Shown here one piece after another: positions 26,754-33,008 of a stretch of DNA of 33,008 nucleotides (the first letter of the stretch is position 1; each line of letters opens with the position of its first letter). The notes beneath the pieces are model-generated. The model worked only from the letters and a program-made list of their open reading frames with translations. It had not been told where the DNA came from and did no database searches. Position numbers and translations under genes: made by a program. Origin of the DNA: Phaeovulum sp. (GTDB taxonomy: Bacteria; Pseudomonadota; Alphaproteobacteria; Rhodobacterales; Rhodobacteraceae). The stretch is from assembly GCF_030684035.1 (NCBI RefSeq), contig NZ_JAUXPI010000060.1, positions 1 to 33,008 on the forward strand, written 5' to 3'.

Positions 26754-27661
26754 CTGCTGCTCCCGGTGTCGATATGCGCCATCCGTCCGGGCAGGCGGCG
26801 GCCCAAAATGGCTTCAAGTTCGCGCGTCAGCCGCGCCAGTGCGCGGTAGTCTATGCCGGTGCTCAGCCCCATTTCCGCCAGCGCGAAAGCCGCGTCTTCG
26901 GTGGCAATGTTGCCGGTGGCGGCGGGAATGAAAGGGCATCCGCCCAGCCCACCCAGAGCGGCGTCGAAAATCCGCACGCCCGCCTCAAGCCCCGCAACCA
27001 TGTTGGCAAGGCCGAGCCCGCGGGTGTCGTGCAGATGCAAGCTGAGCGCGGTCGTGGCGGGCAGAACCTCGCGCACATGGGCGCAAAGCGCGTGCACCTG
27101 AACCGGGTTCGCCAGCCCCGCGGTATCGGCTATGTTGACCTCGTGCACGCCGATCTCGCCATAGGCACGGGCAATTTCGGTCACGCTCGCCGGGTCGATA
27201 GGACCCTCGAAGCCGCAACCGAGCGCTGACTGGATTCCAGCGCGCACCGCGATGCCCTCGGCCAGCGCGCGCTCCAGGATCGGCACGATCTGCGCGCGCG
27301 CCTCGGCGACGGATTTGTTGAGGTTCTTGCGGCTGTGGGTCTCGGAAGCAGAAACCGAAACCGAAAGGTGCCGCACCCCTGCCGCCAGCGCGCGATCAAG
27401 CCCGGCCATGTTGAGAATGAGCGCGGTGTAGGTGACACCGGGTCTGGGCAAGAGGGTGGCAAAAACCGCATCGGTATTGGCCATCTGCGGCACCCATTCG
27501 GGGTGCACGAAAGAGCCGACCTGAATCCGCTTCAGCCCCGCCGCCGCAAGACCGTCAAGATAGTGCAGCTTTTCCGCGACGGTGAAGGCACGCGCCTCGT
27601 TTTGCAGCCCGTCGCGCAGAAACTCGTCCTCGATCAGGACCTCGCCACCGAAGTGATACAT
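26750..27661 (-). CDS. HMG-CoA lyase-like retro-Claisen enzyme (DRE-TIM family)
   Basis: A 303-residue enzyme of the HMG-CoA lyase branch of DRE-TIM metallolyases. It has the catalytic FLRDGLQNEAR, metal-binding LHLHDTRGLGLAN, and the flexible loop GGLGGCPFIPAATGNIATED with the active-site cysteine. HMG-CoA lyase yields acetyl-CoA and acetoacetate. Here RIQVGSFVHPEWVPQM has Gln where HMG-CoA lyases have a catalytic Glu (human Glu72, from memory). A different hydroxyacyl-CoA substrate is therefore plausible. First gene of the operon, with GGGGAG upstream of ATG 27661 and a palindrome in the promoter region. Confidence 0.83.
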   Translation of the reverse strand: MYHFGGEVLIEDEFLRDGLQNEARAFTVAEKLHYLDGLAAAGLKRIQVGSFVHPEWVPQMANTDAVFATLLPRPGVTYTALILNMAGLDRALAAGVRHLSVSVSASETHSRKNLNKSVAEARAQIVPILERALAEGIAVRAGIQSALGCGFEGPIDPASVTEIARAYGEIGVHEVNIADTAGLANPVQVHALCAHVREVLPATTALSLHLHDTRGLGLANMVAGLEAGVRIFDAALGGLGGCPFIPAATGNIATEDAAFALAEMGLSTGIDYRALARLTRELEAILGRRLPGRMAHIDTGSSR

Positions 27662-27729
27662 CAGCCCGCTCCCCGTCCAGCCGCGCAGGCGGCACCGGAC
27701 CCTAAGCCAAAACTAGGCGCGCGGTTTCG

Positions 27730-27773
27730 TAACATCAAATATCCAGATAGACAGAGAAGGATATGTAATGTTA
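27730..27773. promoter_or_regulatory. Candidate LysR operator between HMGL-like gene and lysR
   Basis: TAACATCAAATATCC (27730-27744) and GGATATGTAATGTTA (27759-27773) are inverted repeats matching at 13 of 15 positions with a 14-base spacer. They lie in the AT-rich centre of the 132-base divergent region. LysR regulators bind T-N11-A dyads between divergent genes, so this is the probable site through which the adjacent regulator controls itself and the catabolic operon. Confidence 0.7.
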
Positions 27774-27793
27774 ATTTTCGCTCCGGGGGCGAC

Positions 27794-28693
27794 ATGCTGA
27801 CACTCAGACAGATCGAGGTGATCCGCGCCATCATGCTGGCAGGCACGGTCAAAGGGGCCGCCGACCTGCTCGGGGTTTCAGCGCCTGGCATCAGCCGGGT
27901 GATGAAGCACAGCGAAACGCAGCTTGGCCTGCGCCTCTTTTCGCGCAATCACGGGCGCTTCGTGCCCACCACCGAGGCGCACGGCATTTTTGCGCAGATC
28001 AACGAGGTTTTCGCCAAGGTCGAGAACCTGCAATTTTCCATCGACGCGCTGAAGCAGGGCGGGGGCGGGGTGTTTTCCTTTGCCTCGGCACCGTCGATTT
28101 CGCAGCATATCCTGCCGCGCGCGGTGAAGCGGCTGCGGCAAAAGTTTCCGGCGCTGCGGATGAACATCAACATCCTCAAGATCGAAGAGACGATCGACTA
28201 CCTTTTGCTGAAAAAGGGTGAGCTGGTGGCGATGAGCTTCAAGATCGACCACCCGGGGCTGGTTTCGCATCTTCTGGCCTCGGGGCGGCTGGTGGCGGTG
28301 GTGCCCGCAGGCCATGCCTTGGCCGCGCGGACGGCCATTGCGCTGGCCGAACTTGCGGCAGAGCCGCTGATCGGCATCGATCCCGCCGACCCCTATGGCG
28401 AGATCCTCGCAGCCCCTTTTCGCGATCATGGGCTGCCCTTCGATCTGGCGATACAGGCGCGGTTCGGGCAAACGGTGGCGGCGCTGGTGGCGGCGAACCT
28501 CGGGGTGGCGGTGCTTGATGAATTTTCGATGGCCGCGCGTGAAACGCCCGGCGTCGCGGTGCGCCCGATTGTCGAGCCTACCTCGTTCAAGACCTACGGC
28601 GTGTTCAACGCCGAGGTTGCGCGGTCGATCTTTGCCGACGAATTGATCGATCTTCTGAAACTGGAAATGCGCGAAGCATTGGCTGTGCGTTGA
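27794..28693 (+). CDS. LysR family regulator of the divergent catabolic operon
   Basis: A 299-residue LysR-type transcription factor. The N-terminal winged helix is clear (LTLRQIEVIRAIMLAGTVKGAADLLGVSAPGISRVMKHSETQLGLRLF), followed by a linker helix and a periplasmic-binding-protein-like effector domain (about residues 90-290). It is divergent from the HMG-CoA-lyase-like gene and shares the palindrome at 27730-27773, so it most likely activates that operon in response to an intermediate of the pathway. The effector is unknown. ATG 27794 gives the canonical start close to the helix-turn-helix; the upstream open frame is not coding. It marks the right edge of the ordinary chromosome before the phage remnants. 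Confidence 0.9.
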   Translation: MLTLRQIEVIRAIMLAGTVKGAADLLGVSAPGISRVMKHSETQLGLRLFSRNHGRFVPTTEAHGIFAQINEVFAKVENLQFSIDALKQGGGGVFSFASAPSISQHILPRAVKRLRQKFPALRMNINILKIEETIDYLLLKKGELVAMSFKIDHPGLVSHLLASGRLVAVVPAGHALAARTAIALAELAAEPLIGIDPADPYGEILAAPFRDHGLPFDLAIQARFGQTVAALVAANLGVAVLDEFSMAARETPGVAVRPIVEPTSFKTYGVFNAEVARSIFADELIDLLKLEMREALAVR

Positions 28694-28795
28694 CACCAGA
28701 GCGCCGAATACGACGTTCGGGTGCGCGCGGTCAGCGTGATTGGCACCAGTTCCGAGCGGCTCGAGCTTCTGGGCCATCCGGTGGCGCTTGGTGCG
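28694..28795 (+). pseudogene. Gene fragment resembling a phage tail/FN3-like strand
   Basis: Directly after the lysR stop, an open frame without a plausible start reads SAEYDVRVRAVSVIGTSS, then SERLELLGHPVALG. YxVRVRAVxxxG is typical of fibronectin-III-like strands found in phage host-specificity/tail proteins, but the fragment is too short for a firm family call. The meaningful reading appears to stop near 28790, where another frame takes over. Confidence 0.35.
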
Positions 28796-28913
28796 AGTCA
28801 CCGCCGCCGACTGGAAGTGCGCGTTCTTTACCGGCGAGGCCCCTGCCGCGCGCCGCGACGAAATGGCCGAGGAATTCCGCCGCAAGGCCGACGCCAAGCG
28901 GAGGGTGGCGTGA
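28796..28913 (+). pseudogene. 3' fragment of a small phage-type gene
   Basis: A different frame from the preceding fragment reads RVTAADWKCAFFTGEAPAARRD, then EMAEEFRRKADAKRRVA, and stops at TGA 28911-28913. It looks like the charged C-terminus of a real protein whose 5' part is missing. The stop overlaps the next gene's ATG (TGATG), as in intact phage operons, which supports genuine coding origin. Confidence 0.4.
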
Positions 28914-29464
28914 TGTTCCTGACACCTGACACCCGCGCCGCACTCGCCGACGCCGCGTGGGCGGTGGCGCTCAGGATTGGCACCTTTGGTTATGCCGAGA
29001 TCAGCGCCGAGCTGCATGTCAGCATGTATCAGGCGACCGAGATCGTGCGCGCCTGGGAAAAGGACGGCGCCTGTGTCAACATCCAGCGCGGTGTCGGGCG
29101 GCGGAACCTTTATCGGGTGGTGGCCGATTTCCAGCGCACACGCGAGGCTGGCCCGGGCGGCTCGGTGCCGCTCAATCTCTGGACGTCCATGCGGGGGCTG
29201 AAGAGCTTCACGCCCACCGATCTTGCCGCGCATTCCTCGACCGCCTCGGTACCGGTCAAGCTCTAGGCAGCGCAGGGTTATTGTCAGGCGCTGCTTAAGG
29301 CGGGCTACCTCAAGGTCGAACGCACGGCGGTGCCCGGACGGCGCGAAGCGATTTATCGCCTGATCCGCAATACCGGCCCGCGGCCACCGCGCGAGCGGCG
29401 GGTGCGCGCGGTCTGGGATGACAATCTCGGCGAGCTGGTGCTGCTGAACGGAGGTCTGCAATGA
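28913..29464 (+). pseudogene. Mu-like phage winged-helix protein with in-frame stop
   Basis: ATG 28913 opens a 184-codon frame interrupted only by TAG at 29264-29266. Before the stop are 117 residues with a winged-helix look (GTFGYAEISAELHVSMYQATEIVRAWEKDGACVNI, then GRRNLYRVV). After it the same frame continues with coherent protein (GYCQALLKAGYLKVERTAVPGRREAIYRLIR) to TGA 29462-29464, which overlaps the next ATG exactly as expected for an intact phage operon. A single base change from a sense codon such as CAG or GAG explains this. A 117-residue truncated product is possible. Confidence 0.7.
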
Positions 29465-29832
29465 GCAGTCCGCTCGAGATTGCGCGCATCGCCTGGGGCG
29501 CAACCTTGCCCGACTGGGTCGAGGCGATGGCGGTCGAATGCACCGCTACCAGCCAGAACCGGGTTGCGGCGCGCATGGGCCGCTCGCCCGCGCTGATCAG
29601 CCAGGTGCTTCGCGCGAAATATCCGGCCGATTTAAGCGCCGTTGAAGAGCGGTTCAGGGGGGTGTTTCTGGCGGGCCGCGTGGCCTGCCCGGCGCTCGGC
29701 ACGCTGCCCTCGCACGAGTGCCAGGACTGGCGCGCCAAGTCGCGTTCCTTTGCCACTGGCAACCCGCTCCGGGTGCGAATGTTTCGTGCCTGCGCCGCGT
29801 GCCCGCGCAATGCGAGGGAGGGCGAGCGATGA
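29461..29832 (+). CDS. Mu-like phage HTH protein with four-cysteine tail
   Basis: A 123-residue protein. A helix-turn-helix (SQNRVAARMGRSPALISQVL, residues about 30-50) is followed by a cysteine-containing region: CPALGTLPSHECQDWR, ANPLRVR-type segment GNPLRVRMFRA, then CAACP. Proteins with this layout recur in the early operons of Mu-like phages and are thought to be regulators; the cysteines may bind a metal. The gene overlaps its neighbours on both sides by four bases (ATGA), typical of compact phage operons. It appears intact. Confidence 0.7.
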   Translation: MSSPLEIARIAWGATLPDWVEAMAVECTATSQNRVAARMGRSPALISQVLRAKYPADLSAVEERFRGVFLAGRVACPALGTLPSHECQDWRAKSRSFATGNPLRVRMFRACAACPRNAREGER

Positions 29833-30164
29833 TCGGGGCGCGAGAACACGAGGCACTGTTCTACCGGCTTGAGCAACTGATTGCGCTCTTTCCCTCGCAA
29901 GCGGCATTTGCCCGCGCGGTCGGAATTGATGAAAGCCAGCCCTCGTTCTGGAAGACGCGCGCTTCGCAGCCGCGGGCATTCACGTTGATGAAGGTCTGCG
30001 CTGCACTCAATGTTGACGCAAATTGGCTGTTGCTTGGCCGAGGCGCGACGTCGGCACCGAACCGGACCACGATCGTGGGTCTCGAAGGTCTGCGCGCGTT
30101 GAAGCAGGCGTTGCGGACGCTCGAGCAAGACCTTGGCGGGGCGGAAGGCGGCGGCAATGACTGA
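29829..30164 (+). CDS. Phage-type Cro/CI-like DNA-binding protein
   Basis: A 111-residue protein with a helix-turn-helix of the XRE/bacteriophage CI type (FPSQAAFARAVGIDESQPSFWKTR, then LMKVCAALNVDANWLLLGRG). The NWLLLG segment is common after this domain in phage repressors. The C-terminal 35 residues are a short charged helix (LRALKQALRTLEQDL) that could mediate dimerisation. It starts inside the stop of the upstream gene and overlaps the next by eight bases. Probably a phage regulator; no peptidase domain is present. Confidence 0.7.
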   Translation: MIGAREHEALFYRLEQLIALFPSQAAFARAVGIDESQPSFWKTRASQPRAFTLMKVCAALNVDANWLLLGRGATSAPNRTTIVGLEGLRALKQALRTLEQDLGGAEGGGND

Positions 30165-30372
30165 CCGCTGGACCCTGACCGAAATGCTGACCCTCGCCGC
30201 ACGCGGGCTGGGCAAGATCGACACCTCGGGTCTGCGCGGCGCGAGCCTGGTCAGCACCGACGAAATCACCGCGATGGCGGGGACGCTGGCGGCCTTCGGC
30301 CTCGTGTCGATCCCGCCGGGGGCGCCGACGCCTGCGCAACTCATCATCACCACAGAAGGAGACCGGGCATGA
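30157..30372 (+). CDS. Small phage protein, unknown function
   Basis: A 71-residue protein that I do not recognise. It begins MTDRWTLTEMLTLAARGLGKID and has no membrane segment, cysteine or recognised motif. Tight overlaps with both neighbours (eight bases upstream, four downstream) and a consistent reading frame make it credible as part of the same early phage operon. Confidence 0.55.
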   Translation: MTDRWTLTEMLTLAARGLGKIDTSGLRGASLVSTDEITAMAGTLAAFGLVSIPPGAPTPAQLIITTEGDRA

Positions 30373-30776
30373 CCCGAGAAGCCATTACCCCGCGCGTGCC
30401 TGACGGCCGCTTTGATCTCAACGGCAAACCCTACATGGCCGATGCCAAGGGCGGCCTGAAACCTGTCGAGATGATCAAGGCGCAGGATCTGCTGCAGGAC
30501 GAGGTAACGCGCAAGATCGTGGGCTACGCGCTCGAACTTTCCGACCAGATCGCCCGGTTCAAGGAGCACACCTGGGCGCACCCGTCGTGGATGACGAAGG
30601 CCGAGGCCGATGCCTCGCCCAAGGTCGCGCGGTGGCGCAAGCGCGAGCGGATCATCAACCGGCTTTTGGCCTGGTGGGAGCGCGATCACTGCCTGGCCGC
30701 CCGCGCCGAAGCCGCGCGCCGCGCCTGCTGGACGCTCTATCGCTGCGGCGAGGGGCCCGACCCGCGGGAGGGGTGA
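30369..30776 (+). CDS. Apparent chimera: DUF3164-like N-terminus joined to another phage gene
   Basis: A 135-residue open frame. The first ~65 residues (PDGRFDLNGKPYMADAKGG, then LKPVEMIKAQDLLQDEVTR, up to QIARFKEHT) resemble the start of DUF3164 proteins, which are standard in Mu-like phage early regions and run to about 200 residues. The rest (WMTKAEADASPKVARWRKR, then RIINRLLAWWERDH) does not resemble DUF3164 and looks like the arginine-rich C-terminus of a different protein. An internal deletion that fused two genes in frame is the likely cause. Whether the product is made or functional is unknown. Confidence 0.5.
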   Translation: MTREAITPRVPDGRFDLNGKPYMADAKGGLKPVEMIKAQDLLQDEVTRKIVGYALELSDQIARFKEHTWAHPSWMTKAEADASPKVARWRKRERIINRLLAWWERDHCLAARAEAARRACWTLYRCGEGPDPREG

Positions 30777-30911
30777 GGGGGGAGGGTGCCTTCTTGGTGA
30801 CGAATCTCTCACCACGAATGTCAGTTTCGAATGACGTCGGTCGAATCGTCGCGATTTGTGTCCGCGAGTCGTTCATGTTACGTTTTCGCGCGAGCATCGA
30901 GGAGTAGGCGA
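30777..30911 (+). promoter_or_regulatory. Leader region of the DUF5131-tcmP pair
   Basis: These 135 bases separate the phage remnant from the DUF5131 gene and are less GC-rich than the flanks. They end in a clear ribosome binding site (GAGGAG, about 30897-30903). They probably contain a dedicated promoter; I could not pick out unambiguous -35/-10 boxes. Confidence 0.35.
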
Positions 30912-31667
30912 ATGGCGCAACAGACACCCATCGAGTGGACCGACGCGACCTGGAACCCGGTAACCGGATGCACCAAGGTCGGGCCGGGTTGCGACAATTG
31001 CTATGCCGAGCGGTTTGCCGAGCGCTGGCGGGGGGTGCCGGATCACCCCTATGAGCAGGGCTTCGATCTTCGGCTTTGGCCAGCACGTCTCAAGCAGCCC
31101 GGGCTCTGGAAAAAGCCTCGCATGATCTTCGTGAACTCGATGAGCGACCTGTTTCACAAGGATATCGATCGTAGCTACATCGATCAGGTCTTCGATGCGA
31201 TGGAGGCCGCCGACTGGCACGTTTTTCAGGTGCTCACCAAGCGCAGCTCGCTGATGCGGAACTACGTCCGAGCCCGCTATGATGGAGGGAAGGTTCCCTC
31301 GCATATCTGGCTCGGCGTTTCGGTCGAAGATGCGGCTTATACGAGCCGGATCGACCACCTGATACAGATCAACTCCGACGCGCGGTTCATCTCGTTTGAG
31401 CCGCTTCTGGGCGCGATAGGCGAAGTCGATCTTCGTGGCATCGCCTGGGCTATCGTGGGCGGTGAAAGCGGCCCCGGCGCGCGCCCGATGGAAAAGGAAT
31501 GGGCCTCGGAGATTCGCCTCACCTGCGATCGGGATGGCGTTGCGTTTTTCTTCAAACAATGGGGCGGAGCACGGCCAAAGTCGGGTGGCAGGCTGCTCGA
31601 TGGCATTGAGTGGAACGGATTTCCTTGGAAGATTGTGCCAAAGTCTATCATGGCGGAGCTCGTTTGA
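30912..31667 (+). CDS. DUF5131 (phage Gp37/Gp68) three-Cys-motif protein
   Basis: A 251-residue protein of the Gp37/Gp68 family, found in phages and accessory islands. The start TPIEWTDATWNPVTGCTKVGPGCDNCYAE contains Cys20, Cys27 and Cys30 (CX6CX2C), the three-Cys motif that suggests an Fe-S or radical-SAM-like site. Conserved FVNSMSDLFH, VLTKRS, WLGVSVED, SFEPLLG and GGESGPGARPM follow. No biochemical function is established to my knowledge. ATG 30912 has a strong ribosome binding site. The stop overlaps the TTG start of tcmP, so the two are translated together. This gene appears intact. Confidence 0.88.
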   Translation: MAQQTPIEWTDATWNPVTGCTKVGPGCDNCYAERFAERWRGVPDHPYEQGFDLRLWPARLKQPGLWKKPRMIFVNSMSDLFHKDIDRSYIDQVFDAMEAADWHVFQVLTKRSSLMRNYVRARYDGGKVPSHIWLGVSVEDAAYTSRIDHLIQINSDARFISFEPLLGAIGEVDLRGIAWAIVGGESGPGARPMEKEWASEIRLTCDRDGVAFFFKQWGGARPKSGGRLLDGIEWNGFPWKIVPKSIMAELV

Positions 31668-32035
31668 AAAAGGATCACCGAGAGGCAACTGTAGGCCCAT
31701 GGGCGGCGGCGAAGCTCGATGCGCTTGAGGCGTATCTCAAATTCTACGGCCTAGCTCTGAGCAAACAAAAATTCACCCGGGTCTATATCGACGCATTCGC
31801 GGGGGCCTGTGTCGCAAAGGTCCGTGGAACAGATGAGGTCAATGAGCCAACGCCCTTTTTTGACGATCCAGAAGGCTCCGATGCCCAAACGCAGTTTATT
31901 CTCGGTTCGCCGGTGCGGGCACTCAACATTGAGCACGGGTTCCACCGCCACTATTTCTTCGACCTCGACGAGACGCGGGCTGAGACCCTCAGGCTCCTTG
32001 ACCTGCCACTAAGAATTTCCTCCAGTTGCGACTAG
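31664..32035 (+). pseudogene. tcmP: TcmP (three-Cys-motif partner), truncated by IS3 element
   Basis: The probable start is TTG 31664, overlapping the DUF5131 stop (TTGA), with GGAG a few bases upstream. The frame gives KKDHREATVGPWAAAKLDALEAYL, FTRVYIDAFAGACVAKVRG and HYFFDLDE, which fit the N-terminal part of TcmP proteins; the DAFAG segment resembles a nucleotide or SAM-binding loop. About 111 native residues remain of a protein normally near 300-400. The frame then runs into the IS left end (from 31999) and stops at 32035 after a dozen unrelated residues. The partner is almost certainly inactive here. Confidence 0.75.
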
Positions 32036-32061
32036 AGTCCGCCCCAAGGAAGGGACGGACG

Positions 32062-32328
32062 ATGAAGCGAACGATACGAACCGAAGAACAGATCATTGGT
32101 ATCCTGCATGAGCATGAGGCAGGCGCGAAGTGCGCTGATCTCTGCCGCAAGCATGGCATGTCGGAAGGCACGTTTTATGCCTGGAAGGCGAAGTATTCCG
32201 GGATGACGGTGTCGGAGGCCAAGCGGCTTAAGGCGTTGGAGGACGAGAACCTGAAGCTGAAGAAGCTCTTGGCCGAGCAGATGCTGGAGCTGGCGGCGAT
32301 GCGGGAACTGGTTTCAAAAAAGTGGTGA
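32062..32328 (+). CDS. IS3-family transposase OrfA
   Basis: An 88-residue DNA-binding subunit. It shows the OrfA helix-turn-helix (EEQIIGILHEHEAGAKCADLCRKHGMSEGTFYAWKAKY) followed by a leucine-zipper-like coiled coil (RLKALEDENLKLKKLLAEQ). The sequence is typical of the IS407 group. AAGGAAGGGA precedes ATG 32062. OrfA and OrfB are joined by a programmed -1 frameshift at the end of this gene. Confidence 0.88.
   Translation: MKRTIRTEEQIIGILHEHEAGAKCADLCRKHGMSEGTFYAWKAKYSGMTVSEAKRLKALEDENLKLKKLLAEQMLELAAMRELVSKKW
32316..32322 (+). other. Programmed -1 frameshift site of IS3 orfAB
   Basis: The heptamer A-AAA-AAG at 32316-32322 is in the right register for tandem slippage (tcA AAA AAG in the orfA frame), six bases before the orfA stop. 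Slippage joins ...VSKK to VVTPAARREAV of OrfB and yields the fused transposase. Confidence 0.75.
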
Positions 32329-32900
32329 CGCCCGCCGCAAGGCGCGAAGCAGTCGCGCATCTGAAGGCTCTGTTCGGGCTGTCAGAGCGGCGGGCGTGCC
32401 AGATTGCCGGGGCGGATCGCAAGATGGTCCGCTACCAGTCGCAGCGCGCGCCGGATACGGCGTTGCGCGGGCGGTTGCGTGACTTGGCCAACGAGCGACG
32501 CCGGTTTGGCTACCGGCGGCTCTTCGTGCTGCTGCGCCGAGAGGGTGAGCCTTCGGGCATCAACCGCATCTACCGGCTCTACCGCGAGGAAGGGTTAACC
32601 GTCCGTAAACGCAAAGCGCGCCGCAAGGCGATCGGCACACGGGCTCCGATCTTGGTTGAGGCACGGGCCAACGCGCGCTGGTCGCTGGACTTCGTGCATG
32701 ACCAATTCGCCTGCGGACGGCGCTTTCGGGTGCTGAACGTGGTCGATGACGTCACGCGAGAATGCCTGGCGGCGATCCCGGACACCTCGATCTCGGGCCG
32801 CCGTGTGGCACGGGAACTGACGGCGCTGATCGAGCGGCGCGGCCGACCGGGCATGATTGTCTCTGACAACGTCCTAGCTCGGGAACAAAACGCGGTTTAG
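32322..32900 (+). pseudogene. IS3-family transposase OrfB, C-terminally truncated
   Basis: About 183 residues of OrfB are present from GTG 32322 (VVTPAARREAVAHLK), including RRFGYRRLFVLLRREG and the start of the integrase core with the first two catalytic residues (LDFVHDQF and IVSDN). The sequence then leaves the family, where NGTEL-type residues and the catalytic Glu should follow, and ends with an unrelated VLAREQNAV tail at TAG 32898-32900. Without the Glu the DDE triad is incomplete and the enzyme cannot be active. Confidence 0.82.
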
Positions 32901-33008
32901 GGCGTCAGATCACGGGGCATCCGAGCGACCGGATACCCATGGAATGGTTGCCCAAGCGGGCTCCGCCGTCAAGAAGTGGTCTCTTCCATAGCAAATACAG
33001 GGTCGGCC
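32872..33008. mobile_element. Possible end of a second inserted element
   Basis: From about 32872 the sequence is unrelated to IS3. It begins with CCTAGCTCGGGAAC, which looks like an IS terminal repeat, and carries no gene of its own within the window. Insertion of another IS into orfB would explain the truncation, but the element's transposase lies beyond the window and its family cannot be assigned with confidence. Confidence 0.4.

Larger units (their letters stand above)
31999..32871 (+). mobile_element. IS3-family (IS407-like) element, 3'-truncated
   Basis: The left end begins TGACCTGCC at 31999, as in IS407-group elements, followed by orfA, a frameshift signal and orfB. OrfB loses homology at about 32871, after the second catalytic Asp, so the right end and the target duplication are missing. 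The element interrupts tcmP and cannot transpose by itself. Confidence 0.82.

Overview
The window looks like chromosomal DNA of a denitrifying alphaproteobacterium, most likely a member of the Rhodobacterales. It is GC-rich throughout. It carries the alphaproteobacterial cell-cycle regulator GcrA, a clade I nitrous oxide reductase cluster with a Tat-exported NosZ, and remnants of a Mu-like transposable phage. The assignment rests on gene content only, because no rRNA gene is present.

Layout. (1) 1-140 is the tail of an IS630-type transposase. (2) 199-1223 is an AzlC/AzlD amino-acid exporter pair, followed by thioredoxin 2 (trxC) and tRNA-Ala(CGC). (3) 2071-6405, minus strand, holds a small secreted protein, an MsbA-like ABC exporter, NnrS and the NO-sensing Rrf2 regulator NsrR. 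(4) 6634-13832, plus strand, is nosRZDFY, divergent from nsrR; nosL, nosX and nosC are not in the window. (5) 13920-16313 is PEP synthase, followed by a compact region of strong hairpins. (6) gcrA is on the minus strand, and divergent from it is an arginine-biosynthesis run: argD, a GNAT acetyltransferase, argF and an isochorismatase-like hydrolase. (7) 20762-27661, minus strand, is a tightly packed five-gene catabolic operon: an HMG-CoA-lyase-like enzyme, a TIM-barrel isomerase, a CoA-acylating aldehyde dehydrogenase, a ThDP-dependent enzyme and a QuiC-type TIM-barrel/HPPD fusion. A divergent LysR regulator shares a short promoter region containing a clear inverted repeat. (8) 28694-33008 is a decayed accessory region: early genes of a Mu-like phage (one with an in-frame stop, one apparently chimeric), then a DUF5131 (Gp37/Gp68, three-Cys motif) gene coupled to its partner TcmP. 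TcmP is cut by an IS3-family element, which is itself truncated by further foreign sequence.

How the parts work together. The nsrR, nnrS and nos block forms an NO-responsive nitrous-oxide module. NosR and NosZ carry the full sets of flavin, Fe-S and copper motifs that can be checked, but NosL (copper chaperone) and NosX (flavin transferase) must be supplied from elsewhere. The LysR-controlled operon probably performs oxo-acid decarboxylation, CoA acylation and retro-Claisen cleavage on an unknown substrate. Two of its enzymes appear to have substitutions at expected active-site positions. The least described system is the DUF5131-TcmP pair, which is present here in an IS-disrupted state.
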